Shown: positions 33,284-41,232 of the stretch, one piece after another
Layout: each line of letters starts with the position of its first letter
Numbering within the stretch: the first letter of the stretch is position 1
Assembly: GCA_038230835.1 (NCBI GenBank)
Contig: JBBRMM010000017.1
Span: forward strand, 1 to 64,000
Direction: 5' to 3'
Source: DASUHT01 sp038230835
GTDB lineage: Bacteria > Actinomycetota > Thermoleophilia > Gaiellales > JAICJC01
Length of the DNA: 64,000 nucleotides
Position numbers and translations under genes: made by a program
The notes under the pieces: model-generated
Told to the model about the DNA's origin: nothing
Databases searched by the model: none
The model's input: the letters and a program-made list of their open reading frames with translations, nothing else

Positions 33284-34738
33284 TCACACAGCAGCCCGGT
33301 GATCGTCGAAGCGGTGGCGCACGGTCAGCCGCTTGGCCGCCCCCGCCTCGTCCAACCGGGTGACCGGCCGGGTGTGCGGCGCCGTCTTCAGCATCTGGGG
33401 ATCGTCCGCCGCCTCGCGGGCGATCGCCAGCATGGCGTCGCAGAAGGCGTCCAGGGTCTCCAGCGTCTCGGTCTCGGTCGGTTCGATCATCAGCGCCTCG
33501 GGCACGATCAGCGGGAAGTACACCGTGGGCGGGTGGAACCCGTGATCCATCAGCCGCTTGGCGACGTCCAGCGCGGTGATCCCGTGGTCGCGCTTGAGGC
33601 CGCGCGCCGAGAGCACGAACTCGTGCATGCACAGCCGGTCGACCGGCAGGTCGTAGGCATCCTTCAGCCGGGCGAGGATGTAGTTCGCGTTCAGCACCGC
33701 CACCTCGGACATCTCGCGCAAGCCCGGGCCCCACATGCGCATGAACGCATACGCGCGCACGAAGACTCCGAACGGCCCGCAGAAGCCGCGCACCTTGCCG
33801 ATCGAGCGTGGCCGGTCGAACTCCCGCCGGAAGCGGTCGCCCTCGCGCACGATCACCGGCACCGGCAGGAACGGCTCGAGTGCGGTCCGCACCGCCACCG
33901 GCCCTCCCCCCGGCCCGCCGCCGCCGTGCGGCTGGCTGAAGGTCTTGTGCAGGTTGTAGTGGATGATGTCGAAGCCCATGTCCCCCGGCCGCGAGATGCC
34001 GCACACCGCGTTCAGGTTGGCGCCGTCGTAGTACAGGAGCGCGCCGGCGGAGTGGAAGATCTCCGCGATATCGACGATCCGCTCCTCGAACAGGCCGAGC
34101 GTCGAAGGGTTGGTCAGCATCAGACCGGCGGTGGAGGGGCCGACCTTGCCGCGCAGGTCGTCCACGTCGATGTTGCCGCGGGGGTCGGTCTTCACCGGCA
34201 CCAGGGTGTACCCGGCCATCGCCACCGACGCCGGGTTGGTGCCGTGGGCGGTGTCGGGGATCACGATCTCGCGCCGCGCCTCATCCTCGCCGCGGTCGGC
34301 GAAGTAGGCGCGCATCAGGGTGAGGCCGGTCAGCTCACCCTGCGACCCGGCTGCGGGTTGCAGCGACACCGCATCCAGCCCGGCCACCTCCGCCAGCATG
34401 CCCTGCAGCCGCCACATCAGCTCCAGGGCACCCTGGGCGCCGTCGTCGTCCTGGTGGGGATGCAGGTCCCGAAAACCGGGCAGGCCGACCACGCGCTCGT
34501 TGACGCGCGGGTTGTACTTCATCGTGCACGATCCGAGCGGGTAGAACCCGGTGTCGATGCCGAACGTCCGTGTGGACAGCTCCACCACGTGGCGCACGAG
34601 CTCGGGCTCGGCCAGCTCGGGCAACCGCGGGGGCTCGCTGCGGGCGAACTCGTCGGGCAGCGCTGACTCGGGGACGTCGGGCGAAGGGATCCGGCCCGCT
34701 CGCCGTCCGGCCTGCGACTTCTCGTAGATCAGCTTCAT
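33284..34738 (-). CDS. gcvPB: Glycine dehydrogenase (decarboxylating) subunit 2
   Basis: A 484-residue P-protein subunit, PLP-dependent, which decarboxylates glycine with its partner GcvPA and loads the aminomethyl group onto lipoyl-GcvH. The PLP Lys is in Y-N-L-H-K-T-F-S-Q-P-H-G-G-G-G-P-G. Other landmarks are F-Y-P-L-G-S-C-T-M-K-Y-N-P and D-T-A-H-G-T-N-P-A-S. ATG 34738 overlaps the gcvPA stop (ATGA), last of the four-gene gcvT-H-PA-PB operon. Confidence 0.95.
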   Translation of the reverse strand: MKLIYEKSQAGRRAGRIPSPDVPESALPDEFARSEPPRLPELAEPELVRHVVELSTRTFGIDTGFYPLGSCTMKYNPRVNERVVGLPGFRDLHPHQDDDGAQGALELMWRLQGMLAEVAGLDAVSLQPAAGSQGELTGLTLMRAYFADRGEDEARREIVIPDTAHGTNPASVAMAGYTLVPVKTDPRGNIDVDDLRGKVGPSTAGLMLTNPSTLGLFEERIVDIAEIFHSAGALLYYDGANLNAVCGISRPGDMGFDIIHYNLHKTFSQPHGGGGPGGGPVAVRTALEPFLPVPVIVREGDRFRREFDRPRSIGKVRGFCGPFGVFVRAYAFMRMWGPGLREMSEVAVLNANYILARLKDAYDLPVDRLCMHEFVLSARGLKRDHGITALDVAKRLMDHGFHPPTVYFPLIVPEALMIEPTETETLETLDAFCDAMLAIAREAADDPQMLKTAPHTRPVTRLDEAGAAKRLTVRHRFDDHRAAV

Positions 34739-36063
34739 GCCCCCACCTCCTCCAGCACGCGGGCCAGCCGGTCGATGTCGGCCGCCGTCCGCCGCTCGGT
34801 GACCGCCACCAGCAACGCGTCGTCCATGCCCGGATAGTCACGGCCCAGCGCATACCCCGGGTGCACGCCCCGCTCACGGGCAGCCGACACCACCTCGGCC
34901 GCCGGCCGCCTGGTGCGCACCACGAACTCCTTCACGCTCGGCCGGTCGAACAGCAGCGGTAGTCCGAGCCGCTGCTTGGCATACTCGGACAGCGAGAGGC
35001 AGGCCTGGCCCACCTCGCGCAGGCCATGCGGGCCGAGCCACGCCAGGTACACCAGCCCGGTCAGTGCAAGCAGGGTCTGGTTGGTGGTGATGTTGGAGGT
35101 CGCCTTCTCGCGCCGGATGTGCTGCTCGCGGGTCTGCAGCGTGAGCACGAACCCGCGCCGGCCCTCGGTGTCCACCGTCTCACCGACGATCCTGCCCGGC
35201 AGCCGCCGCACGTGCTCCATGCGGGCGGCCACGAAACCGTAGTGCGGACCGCCGTAGGACAGTGGGTTGCCGGCCGACTGGCCCTCCCCGATCGCAAGCT
35301 GGGCGCCGTACACGCCCGGAGCCTCGAGCAGCCCCAGCGTCATCAGGTCGACGTGCGCCACCGACACCGCCCCGGCGCTGTTCGCGACCTCGGCCAGGTC
35401 GGCGACAGGCTCCAGGCACCCGAAGAAGTTCGGCTGCGGGAAGATCACGCAGGCGGCGTCGGAGACCACCGCGCGCAGATCGTCGGGACTGGTCACGCCG
35501 TCGCGATGATCGACCTCCACCACCTGCATCCCGAACCCGGGGGCGAACGTGCGCACGACCGCCCGCACCTGCGGGTTGAGCGTGCTCGTGAGCACGATCT
35601 TGGAGCGGCCCGTGGCGCTGCGGGAGACCAGGCAGGCGTCGGCTGCGACAGTGGTGCCGTCGTAGCCGGAGGCGTTCGAGACTTCCATCCCCGTCAGCTC
35701 GCAGATCGCGGTCTGGTACTCGAAGATGGCCTGCAGCGTGCCCTGGCTCATCTCGGGCTGGTAGGGCGTGTAGGCGGTCAGCAGCTCGTTTCGCTGCGCG
35801 ACCAGCTCGGCCACAGCAGGCACGTAGTGGTCGTAGATCCCGGCACCCAGGAAGCACAGCTCGCGCCCGGTGTGGGCGTTGCGATCGGCGAGCTCGCCGA
35901 GGTGGGCGACCAACTCCTGCTCCGTGAGCGCCGGTTCCAGGTCGAGCGGGCGGCTCAGACGCACCCCGGCCGGGATCTCCGCGAACAGCTCCTCCACGCT
36001 ACCCACGCCGATCGTGCGCAGCATCCGCTCGCGATCGGCCGTGGTGACGGACGAGAAGCTCAC
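34735..36063 (-). CDS. gcvPA: Glycine dehydrogenase (decarboxylating) subunit 1
   Basis: The 442-residue partner of GcvPB. Landmarks: F-L-G-A-G-I-Y-D-H-Y-V-P, Y-T-P-Y-Q-P-E-M-S-Q-G-T-L-Q, and N-A-S-G-Y-D-G-T-T-V-A-A-D-A. It lacks the PLP lysine, as expected for the split P-protein. The start is GTG 36063, overlapping the gcvH stop. Subunits 1 and 2 together equal one full-length GcvP. Confidence 0.94.
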   Translation of the reverse strand: MSFSSVTTADRERMLRTIGVGSVEELFAEIPAGVRLSRPLDLEPALTEQELVAHLGELADRNAHTGRELCFLGAGIYDHYVPAVAELVAQRNELLTAYTPYQPEMSQGTLQAIFEYQTAICELTGMEVSNASGYDGTTVAADACLVSRSATGRSKIVLTSTLNPQVRAVVRTFAPGFGMQVVEVDHRDGVTSPDDLRAVVSDAACVIFPQPNFFGCLEPVADLAEVANSAGAVSVAHVDLMTLGLLEAPGVYGAQLAIGEGQSAGNPLSYGGPHYGFVAARMEHVRRLPGRIVGETVDTEGRRGFVLTLQTREQHIRREKATSNITTNQTLLALTGLVYLAWLGPHGLREVGQACLSLSEYAKQRLGLPLLFDRPSVKEFVVRTRRPAAEVVSAARERGVHPGYALGRDYPGMDDALLVAVTERRTAADIDRLARVLEEVGA

Positions 36064-36452
36064 AGTGCGTCCACGAGGGCGCGGTAGGCGTCCGCATCCA
36101 TCAGCGTGTCGAGCTCCGTCGGGTCGGCCATCCGCACCTTGATCAGCCAGCCGTCGCCGTACGGTTCGTCGTTGATGGTCGACTCGCTGCCCTCCAGACC
36201 GGCGTTGACCTCGGTCACCTCCCCCGACAGCGGCGCGATCAGCGCCGACACGGCCTTGGTCGACTCGAGTTCGCCGTAGACGGAATCCTTCTGCACGCTC
36301 GCGCCGACCTCCGGAGGGCTGTAGTACACCACCTCGCCGAGGCTGTCCTGTGCGTAGTGTGTGATGCCGAAGGTCGCGATCTCACCGTCGACACGCACCC
36401 AATCGTGTTCCTCGTGGTAGTGCAGCTCCGGGGGGTACGTGGGCTCGCTCAC
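36060..36452 (-). CDS. gcvH: Glycine cleavage system H protein
   Basis: A 130-residue lipoyl carrier. The lipoylated Lys lies in V-Y-G-E-L-E-S-T-K-A-V-S, the standard GcvH site. The N-terminal Y-H-E-E-H-D-W-V-R-V is also typical. It shuttles the aminomethyl group between the P and T proteins. GTG 36452 overlaps the gcvT stop (GTGA). Confidence 0.95.
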   Translation of the reverse strand: MSEPTYPPELHYHEEHDWVRVDGEIATFGITHYAQDSLGEVVYYSPPEVGASVQKDSVYGELESTKAVSALIAPLSGEVTEVNAGLEGSESTINDEPYGDGWLIKVRMADPTELDTLMDADAYRALVDAL

Positions 36453-37513
36453 CGCGAGGCCTCCTTATGGTAGAGGGGCTTTGATTCGACCCGGGCGGCG
36501 ATCCATCGGCCGCGCACGTCGATGCTGATCTCGCTGCCGGGGTCGGCGCTGGCGGCCGGAACATAGGCCATGCCGATGCCGACGCCGAGCGACGGCGACA
36601 TGGTGCCGCTGGTCACTTCTCCGGCCGGGTCGACAGCCATCCCCTGCCGGGGGATGCCGCGCTCGCCCATCCGGAAGGCGATCAGCCGGTCGAACCCGCC
36701 GGCGTCGCGCTGGGCCCGGAGCGCGTCGGCGCCGACGAAGTCCTTGCGGTCCAGGCCGCAGGCCCAACCCAGGCCGGCCTCGAGCGCGGTGCGCTGCTCC
36801 GACAGGTCGTTGCCGTACAGCGGATAGCACACCTCGAGCCGCAGCGTGTCTCGGGCCCCGAGGCCGCACGGAACCGCACCCGCGGCCACCAGGGCGTCCC
36901 ACAGCTCCCCGGCCCGCTCGGCCGCAACCATCAACTCGACGCCGGGCTCGCCGGTATACCCGGTGCGTGCAACCACCGCCGGCACGCCGCAGACCGGAGT
37001 CTCGGCGAAGCCGAACGGCGCAAGCTCGGGCAACTCGACCAACTCCAGAGCGCGCGGCCCCTGCAGGGCCAGCATCGCCATCTCATCCGACCGATCGTCC
37101 AACCCCACACCGCCGGGGAGATCGCGTTCGAGCCACCCGCGGTCGTCGGCGACCCGCGAGGCGTTCACCACCAGCAGCACATGGTCGTCGCCGAACCGGT
37201 AGGCGATCAGGTCGTCGATCGGACAGCCGAGCTCGTTCAGCAGCAGTGTGTACTGCGCCTGCCCCGGCCCGATCCGGGACAGATCGTTGGACAGCATGAG
37301 CTGGAGATAGTCCAGGGTCTGCGGGCCGCGCAGCTCGAACTGGCCCATGTGCGAGACGTCGAACACCCCGGCCGCCGTGCGCACCGCCCGGTGCTCGGGA
37401 ATGATCCCCTGGTACTGCACCGGCATTGCCCAGCCCGCGAACGGAACGATGCGCCCGCCGGCCGCGACGTGGCGGTCGTAAAGCGGCGTTCGGCGAAGGC
37501 CATCCGGCTGCAT
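36449..37513 (-). CDS. gcvT: Aminomethyltransferase (glycine cleavage T protein)
   Basis: A 354-residue THF-dependent enzyme that releases ammonia and forms methylene-THF. Landmarks: G-V-F-D-V-S-H-M-G near residue 50, the N-D-L-S-R-I-G-P-G-Q-A-Q-Y segment, and R-T-G-Y-T-G-E-P-G-V-E-L. Length is normal. ATG 37513 is the operon's first start. The only space upstream is 74 bases to the ftsZ stop, holding a GC hairpin; there is no room for a glycine riboswitch there. Confidence 0.95.
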   Translation of the reverse strand: MQPDGLRRTPLYDRHVAAGGRIVPFAGWAMPVQYQGIIPEHRAVRTAAGVFDVSHMGQFELRGPQTLDYLQLMLSNDLSRIGPGQAQYTLLLNELGCPIDDLIAYRFGDDHVLLVVNASRVADDRGWLERDLPGGVGLDDRSDEMAMLALQGPRALELVELPELAPFGFAETPVCGVPAVVARTGYTGEPGVELMVAAERAGELWDALVAAGAVPCGLGARDTLRLEVCYPLYGNDLSEQRTALEAGLGWACGLDRKDFVGADALRAQRDAGGFDRLIAFRMGERGIPRQGMAVDPAGEVTSGTMSPSLGVGIGMAYVPAASADPGSEISIDVRGRWIAARVESKPLYHKEASR

Positions 37514-37560
37514 CCGGTCGCGCAGTCTACTCGCTCACGCGGTCAACCCGCCGCTGTCCC

Positions 37561-37581
37561 CGGCCGCGCGAAGCGCGGCCG
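37561..37581 (-). terminator. Hairpin between ftsZ and gcvT
   Basis: CGGCCGCGC and GCGCGGCCG pair around GAA, seven bases past the ftsZ stop on the minus strand. No T tract. It could attenuate transcription into the gcv operon rather than stop it. Confidence 0.5.
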
Positions 37582-37587
37582 ACACTC

Positions 37588-38664
37588 CTACTCGTCGCGC
37601 AGGAAGGACGGGATCTCGAGCGGGTCGGTCGTGCTGGGCGCGGACGGCTCCTCCGAGGCCAGCGGCCGGCGCGTCTCGCGGCCGACGGCGAACGCCGCCG
37701 CGGGACGGTCGATCGACTTGCGATCGAACCCGGTGGCGATCACGGTCACGCGCACCTGATCCCCGAGCGCCTCGTCGATCACCGCGCCGAAGATGATGTT
37801 GGCGTCGCCGTCGGAGGCGCTGCCGATGATCTCCGCCGCCTCGTTGACCTCGAACAGGCCGAGGTCGGCGCCGCCGGTGATGTTGAGCAGGATCCCGGTC
37901 GCGCCCTCCACCGATGCTTCCAGCAGCGGCGAGGAGATGGCCGCCTTGGCGGCCTCGGCGGCGCGGTTCTCGCCGCCCGCGACGCCGATCCCCATCAACG
38001 CCGAGCCCGCCTGGCGCATGATGGTGCGCACGTCGGCGAAGTCGAGGTTGATCAGACCGGGCACGGTGATCAGGTCGGTGATGCCCTGCACGCCCTGGCG
38101 GAGCACGTCGTCGGCGATGCGGAAGGCGTCCACGATCGACGTCCGCTTCTCGACCACCTGCAGCAGCCGGTCGTTGGGGATGATGATCAGCGTGTCGACC
38201 TTGTCCCGCAGCTGGCGGATGCCCTGCTCGGCCTGGTCGGCCCGCTTGCGACCCTCGAAGCCGAACGGCCGCGTCACCACGCCGACCGTCAGCGCTCCCA
38301 GCTCACGTGCGATCTCGGCGATCACCGGTGCCGCGCCCGTGCCCGTGCCACCGCCCTTGCCGGCAGTGACGAACACCATGTCCGCACCCTTGAGCGCCTC
38401 TTTCAACTCGTCGCGACTCTCCAGCGCGGCCTCCTGGCCGATGGCCGGGTCGGCCCCGGCGCCCAGACCGCGGGTGATCTTGGAGCCGATGTGGATCTTG
38501 ACGTCGGCATCGCACATGAGCAACGCCTGCGCGTCCGTGTTGACCGCGATGAACTCCACGCCCCGCAGGCCGGCGTCGACCATCCGGTTTACGGCGTTGG
38601 TGCCGCCGCCGCCGACACCCACGACCTTGATCACCGCGAGGTAATTGCCGCTCTGGTCCCTCAT
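37588..38664 (-). CDS. ftsZ: Cell division protein FtsZ
   Basis: A 358-residue tubulin-like GTPase forming the division ring. The signature loop is G-K-G-G-G-T-G-T-G-A-A-P near residue 105, the N-terminal G-V-G-G-G-G-T-N-A-V lies near residue 17, and T-R-G-L-G-A-G-A-D follows. The C-terminal tail L-E-I-P-S-F-L-R-D-E is the conserved peptide that binds partners (SepF in actinobacteria). ATG 38664 has GGAGG about eight bases upstream. The 207-base spacer to ftsQ, with three copies of a 22-base motif, suggests that ftsZ has its own regulated promoter. Confidence 0.97.
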   Translation of the reverse strand: MRDQSGNYLAVIKVVGVGGGGTNAVNRMVDAGLRGVEFIAVNTDAQALLMCDADVKIHIGSKITRGLGAGADPAIGQEAALESRDELKEALKGADMVFVTAGKGGGTGTGAAPVIAEIARELGALTVGVVTRPFGFEGRKRADQAEQGIRQLRDKVDTLIIIPNDRLLQVVEKRTSIVDAFRIADDVLRQGVQGITDLITVPGLINLDFADVRTIMRQAGSALMGIGVAGGENRAAEAAKAAISSPLLEASVEGATGILLNITGGADLGLFEVNEAAEIIGSASDGDANIIFGAVIDEALGDQVRVTVIATGFDRKSIDRPAAAFAVGRETRRPLASEEPSAPSTTDPLEIPSFLRDE

Positions 38665-38716
38665 CGCTCGACCTCCATCGACCGCGCCGAATCCACCGAC
38701 ATTCTCAATCTAACCC

Positions 38717-38868
38717 TCAAGTTGAAGGTTTGGCTCATAAAACACGTCGAGCCCAGGCGACGGGCGCAACGAACGGACCCGGCGCAGGGGCTCCGGAGTG
38801 GAGCCTACCGGGCGCCGCTCTCGCTGTCAAGTCGAAGGTGAGAGCCATGAGACTCGACCTCTACTTGA
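38717..38868 (-). promoter_or_regulatory. Three copies of a 22-base motif upstream of ftsZ
   Basis: Written from the plus strand, 38717-38738 and 38827-38848 are direct copies and 38847-38868 is an inverted copy abutting the second. The shared core is TCAAGT-N-GA-R-GT ... CAT (TCAAGTTGAAGG in the first, TCAAGTCGAAGG in the second, TCAAGTAGAGG in the third). CCTCAAGTT-type half sites are typical of MerR-family operators. In Corynebacterium a MerR-type activator, FtsR, controls ftsZ. That a homologue binds here is inference. Confidence 0.5.
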
Positions 38869-38871
38869 CGG

Positions 38872-39666
38872 TCATGATCGGAAGCCGATGCCCTGCGCCA
38901 CCCGCAGCGGCGCGGACACGTCGACGTATGCCAGTCTCGACCGGTTCGCTCCCTGTGCGCTGAGCACCCTGGCAGCAACCCGGAGTTTGAGTGCGAGTTG
39001 CGTGGGCACGCCGAGCTTGATCTTGAGGTGGCGCCCGATCACCGCCGTCAAGCTTCCGCCGCCTGAGTAGATGCGTGTGATCGCGCCCAGTCGGCGACCG
39101 AACTGGGGAGGGGCAGCGGTCAGGACGGCGAGCGCCGCCTGCAGGTTGGGATCGCGAGCCGTCGTTCCGACCGTCAGCTTGGAGGCACCGGGCAGGACCA
39201 CGGCCGCGAGATGCGGTGGCTGCTTGGCGGCGACGCTCAACACCCGCCCGTCGGATGCCACCAGGTAGGTCGAGCCGCCCACGGCAGCGGCCACGGCGGG
39301 GTGGTAGGGCACGAGCGTCACGGAGAGTGCGTTCGGGAATGCCCGGTCGACCGTCACCGACCGGACGTACGGCATCCCCTCGACCGTCCGCTCGAGCGAC
39401 GACGCATCCACGCTGAGCAGGTTGCGCCCGCCGCTGGAGCGCATCAGCAACTGCCGCACCTGCGCGTCCAGAGCCGGTGGGCCGCCGCGGACGTCCACGC
39501 TGCGGACGGCGAACACCGACGAGGCCTTGAGCACCTGGTACCCGCCGACGCACATCACCAGCCCGATCCCCGACAGCAGGACGACCAGCCGCCGGCGTCC
39601 GCGCTCGCGAGCCACCGCCCGCCGACGGGCCAGCAGCCCGCCATCGATCTGCACGGCGTGGTCCAT
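38872..39666 (-). CDS. ftsQ: Cell division protein FtsQ/DivIB
   Basis: A 264-residue bitopic division protein. A basic cytoplasmic segment (A-R-R-R-A-V-A-R-E-R-G-R-R-R) precedes one membrane helix (L-V-V-L-L-S-G-I-G-L-V-M-C-V) and the POTRA domain (V-F-A-V-R-S-V-D-V-R-G). P-Y-V-R-S-V-T-V-D-R-A-F-P-N-A-L matches the FtsQ core. It scaffolds FtsL and FtsI at the septum. ATG 39666 is the sensible start; the longer open frame is antisense to the kinase-like gene. It is separated from murB by that gene. Confidence 0.9.
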   Translation of the reverse strand: MDHAVQIDGGLLARRRAVARERGRRRLVVLLSGIGLVMCVGGYQVLKASSVFAVRSVDVRGGPPALDAQVRQLLMRSSGGRNLLSVDASSLERTVEGMPYVRSVTVDRAFPNALSVTLVPYHPAVAAAVGGSTYLVASDGRVLSVAAKQPPHLAAVVLPGASKLTVGTTARDPNLQAALAVLTAAPPQFGRRLGAITRIYSGGGSLTAVIGRHLKIKLGVPTQLALKLRVAARVLSAQGANRSRLAYVDVSAPLRVAQGIGFRS

Positions 39667-39709
39667 ACGGCGACATTCGACCGGCGCAGCTGCGATCCTG
39701 CCCACCAAG

Positions 39710-40342
39710 ATGGTGACTGACGAGATCCACCGATGGCTCGAACGGACGCTGGGATCGGCGGTCGAGGTGCAGCCGGTGGCCGGCCGTGACGGGCACCGCA
39801 TCCATCGCGTCGAGGTGGCCGACGGCCGGCTGGCGTTTCTCAAGGCTGCACCCGACGCGGACGGCGAGCGGGCACGGCTGGAATGGCTCGACGGGCGGGC
39901 ACCGGCGCCTCGGGTGCTCGGATTCAGGCAGGCTGCCGGGGCGGACGACCTGCTGCTCACCTCGGCCGTCGGGGGCCGCGACCTGACGACGCTGGTCGAC
40001 CACCCGGACCGTGTGGTGGCGCTCCTGGCCACGGGGCTGCGGCAACTGCACTCCCTCGACGCCTCCGGGTGCCCGTTCGGCGCGCCGGGCCGGGGCTCCG
40101 TTCTGATCCACGGTGACGCGTGCCTGCCGAACGTGCTCTCCGACGGGACGCGGATCACCGGCTACGTCGATCTTGCCGAGTGCGGCCTCGGCGATCCGCA
40201 GGACGATCTCGCTGCCGCCGTGTGGAGCCTCGACTACAACCTCGGGCCGGGCCACGGGCTGCGGTTCCTGCGAGCCTACGGCGTGACGGACGCCGACGAG
40301 CCGATGGTTGACCGACTGCGCGCCGCCTACGACGGCGACTGA
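39710..40342 (+). CDS. APH-fold aminoglycoside phosphotransferase-like kinase
   Basis: A 210-residue protein like the APH(3') group: V-L-I-H-G-D-A-C-L-P-N-V-L is the catalytic loop (HGDxxxxN), and G-Y-V-D-L-A-E-C-G-L-G-D-P-Q-D-D supplies the metal Asp and the following conserved region. The N-terminal lobe is short (A-F-L-K-A-A-P), so the protein is smaller than the usual 260-270 residues. The substrate is unknown; resistance cannot be claimed. It is encoded on the plus strand between murB (16-base tail overlap) and ftsQ (divergent, 43 bases), interrupting an otherwise leftward dcw cluster. Confidence 0.75.
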   Translation: MVTDEIHRWLERTLGSAVEVQPVAGRDGHRIHRVEVADGRLAFLKAAPDADGERARLEWLDGRAPAPRVLGFRQAAGADDLLLTSAVGGRDLTTLVDHPDRVVALLATGLRQLHSLDASGCPFGAPGRGSVLIHGDACLPNVLSDGTRITGYVDLAECGLGDPQDDLAAAVWSLDYNLGPGHGLRFLRAYGVTDADEPMVDRLRAAYDGD

Positions 40343-41232
40343 TCGCTCGCCGGGAGCGCGATCTCGCCCAGCATCTGCACCTCGTGCTCGAGCTCCACCC
40401 CGTGCTGATCGAGCACCCGCCGGCGCGCTTCGACCATAAGGTCGAGCACATCGGACGAGCGGGCACCACCCGTATTCTCGATGAAGTTCGCATGCACGGA
40501 GGAGATGCGCGCTCCGCCGACGGCGAACCCCTTGAGGCCGCACTGCTCGAGCAGCCTTCCGGCGGTCACCCCATCGCCTGGGTTCTTCCAGACGCTGCCG
40601 AAGGTGCGCACCTTGGCCGGCTGGGCCTCCCGCCTGCGTTGCTGCATCTCGCGGATCGTCTCGCGGATCACGGCCGGGTCGGCCGGCCGCAGTCCCAGCA
40701 CGACCTCGGCCACAACCTCGCCGGGGGCGACGTTGGAGTGCCGGTAGCGCATGCCCAGCTCGTCCGCACCTCCCCGCCGAGCTCCGCCGGCCGCGACGAC
40801 CGTCGCCTCGGTGAGGATGTCGCACAGCTCCGAGCCGTAGGCGCCGGCGTTCATGCGCACCGCTCCGCCCACCGTGCCCGGGATCGCGCAGCCGAACTCG
40901 ACCCCGGAAAGGCCCCATGCCTGGCAGCGCTTGACCACCACCGCCAGCGGCGCCCCGCCGCCGCACCTCGCGGAGTCGCCGGATCGATGCACGCCGGCCA
41001 TGTCTCCGGCGAGCTTCAGCACGAGGCCGTCGAACCCGTCGTCGGACACCAGCAGGTTCGATCCCAGCCCCACCACCGCCACCGGCAGTCCCGCGTCGCT
41101 GGCCCAACGCAGCACCTGCTCGAGTTGTTCGCGACGCTCGGGCCGCGCGAACCAGCGAGCCGGCCCGCCCGTGCCGACCGTGGTCAGGCGCGACATCGGG
41201 AACTCGGCGGTGACTCCGGCGGGCGGGCTCAT
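40327..41232 (-). CDS. murB: UDP-N-acetylenolpyruvoylglucosamine reductase
   Basis: A 301-residue FAD enzyme completing UDP-MurNAc synthesis. Landmarks: T-T-V-G-T-G-G-P-A-R, V-V-G-L-G-S-N-L-L-V-S-D, G-C-A-I-P-G-T-V-G-G-A-V-R-M-N-A-G-A-Y, and F-G-S-V-W-K-N-P with G-L-K-G-F-A-V-G-G-A near the end. The protein is of the type I length. ATG 41232 overlaps the murC stop (ATGA). Confidence 0.95.
   Translation of the reverse strand: MSPPAGVTAEFPMSRLTTVGTGGPARWFARPERREQLEQVLRWASDAGLPVAVVGLGSNLLVSDDGFDGLVLKLAGDMAGVHRSGDSARCGGGAPLAVVVKRCQAWGLSGVEFGCAIPGTVGGAVRMNAGAYGSELCDILTEATVVAAGGARRGGADELGMRYRHSNVAPGEVVAEVVLGLRPADPAVIRETIREMQQRRREAQPAKVRTFGSVWKNPGDGVTAGRLLEQCGLKGFAVGGARISSVHANFIENTGGARSSDVLDLMVEARRRVLDQHGVELEHEVQMLGEIALPASDQSPS

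Noticed and set aside
37514..37587. Glycine riboswitch upstream of gcvT
   Set aside because: Only 74 bases separate gcvT from ftsZ and they contain just a GC hairpin; a tandem or single glycine aptamer does not fit.
39710..40342. Calling the kinase-like gene an antibiotic-resistance determinant
   Set aside because: It has the APH catalytic loop, but the fold covers many small-molecule kinases and the N-lobe is short; substrate cannot be inferred.
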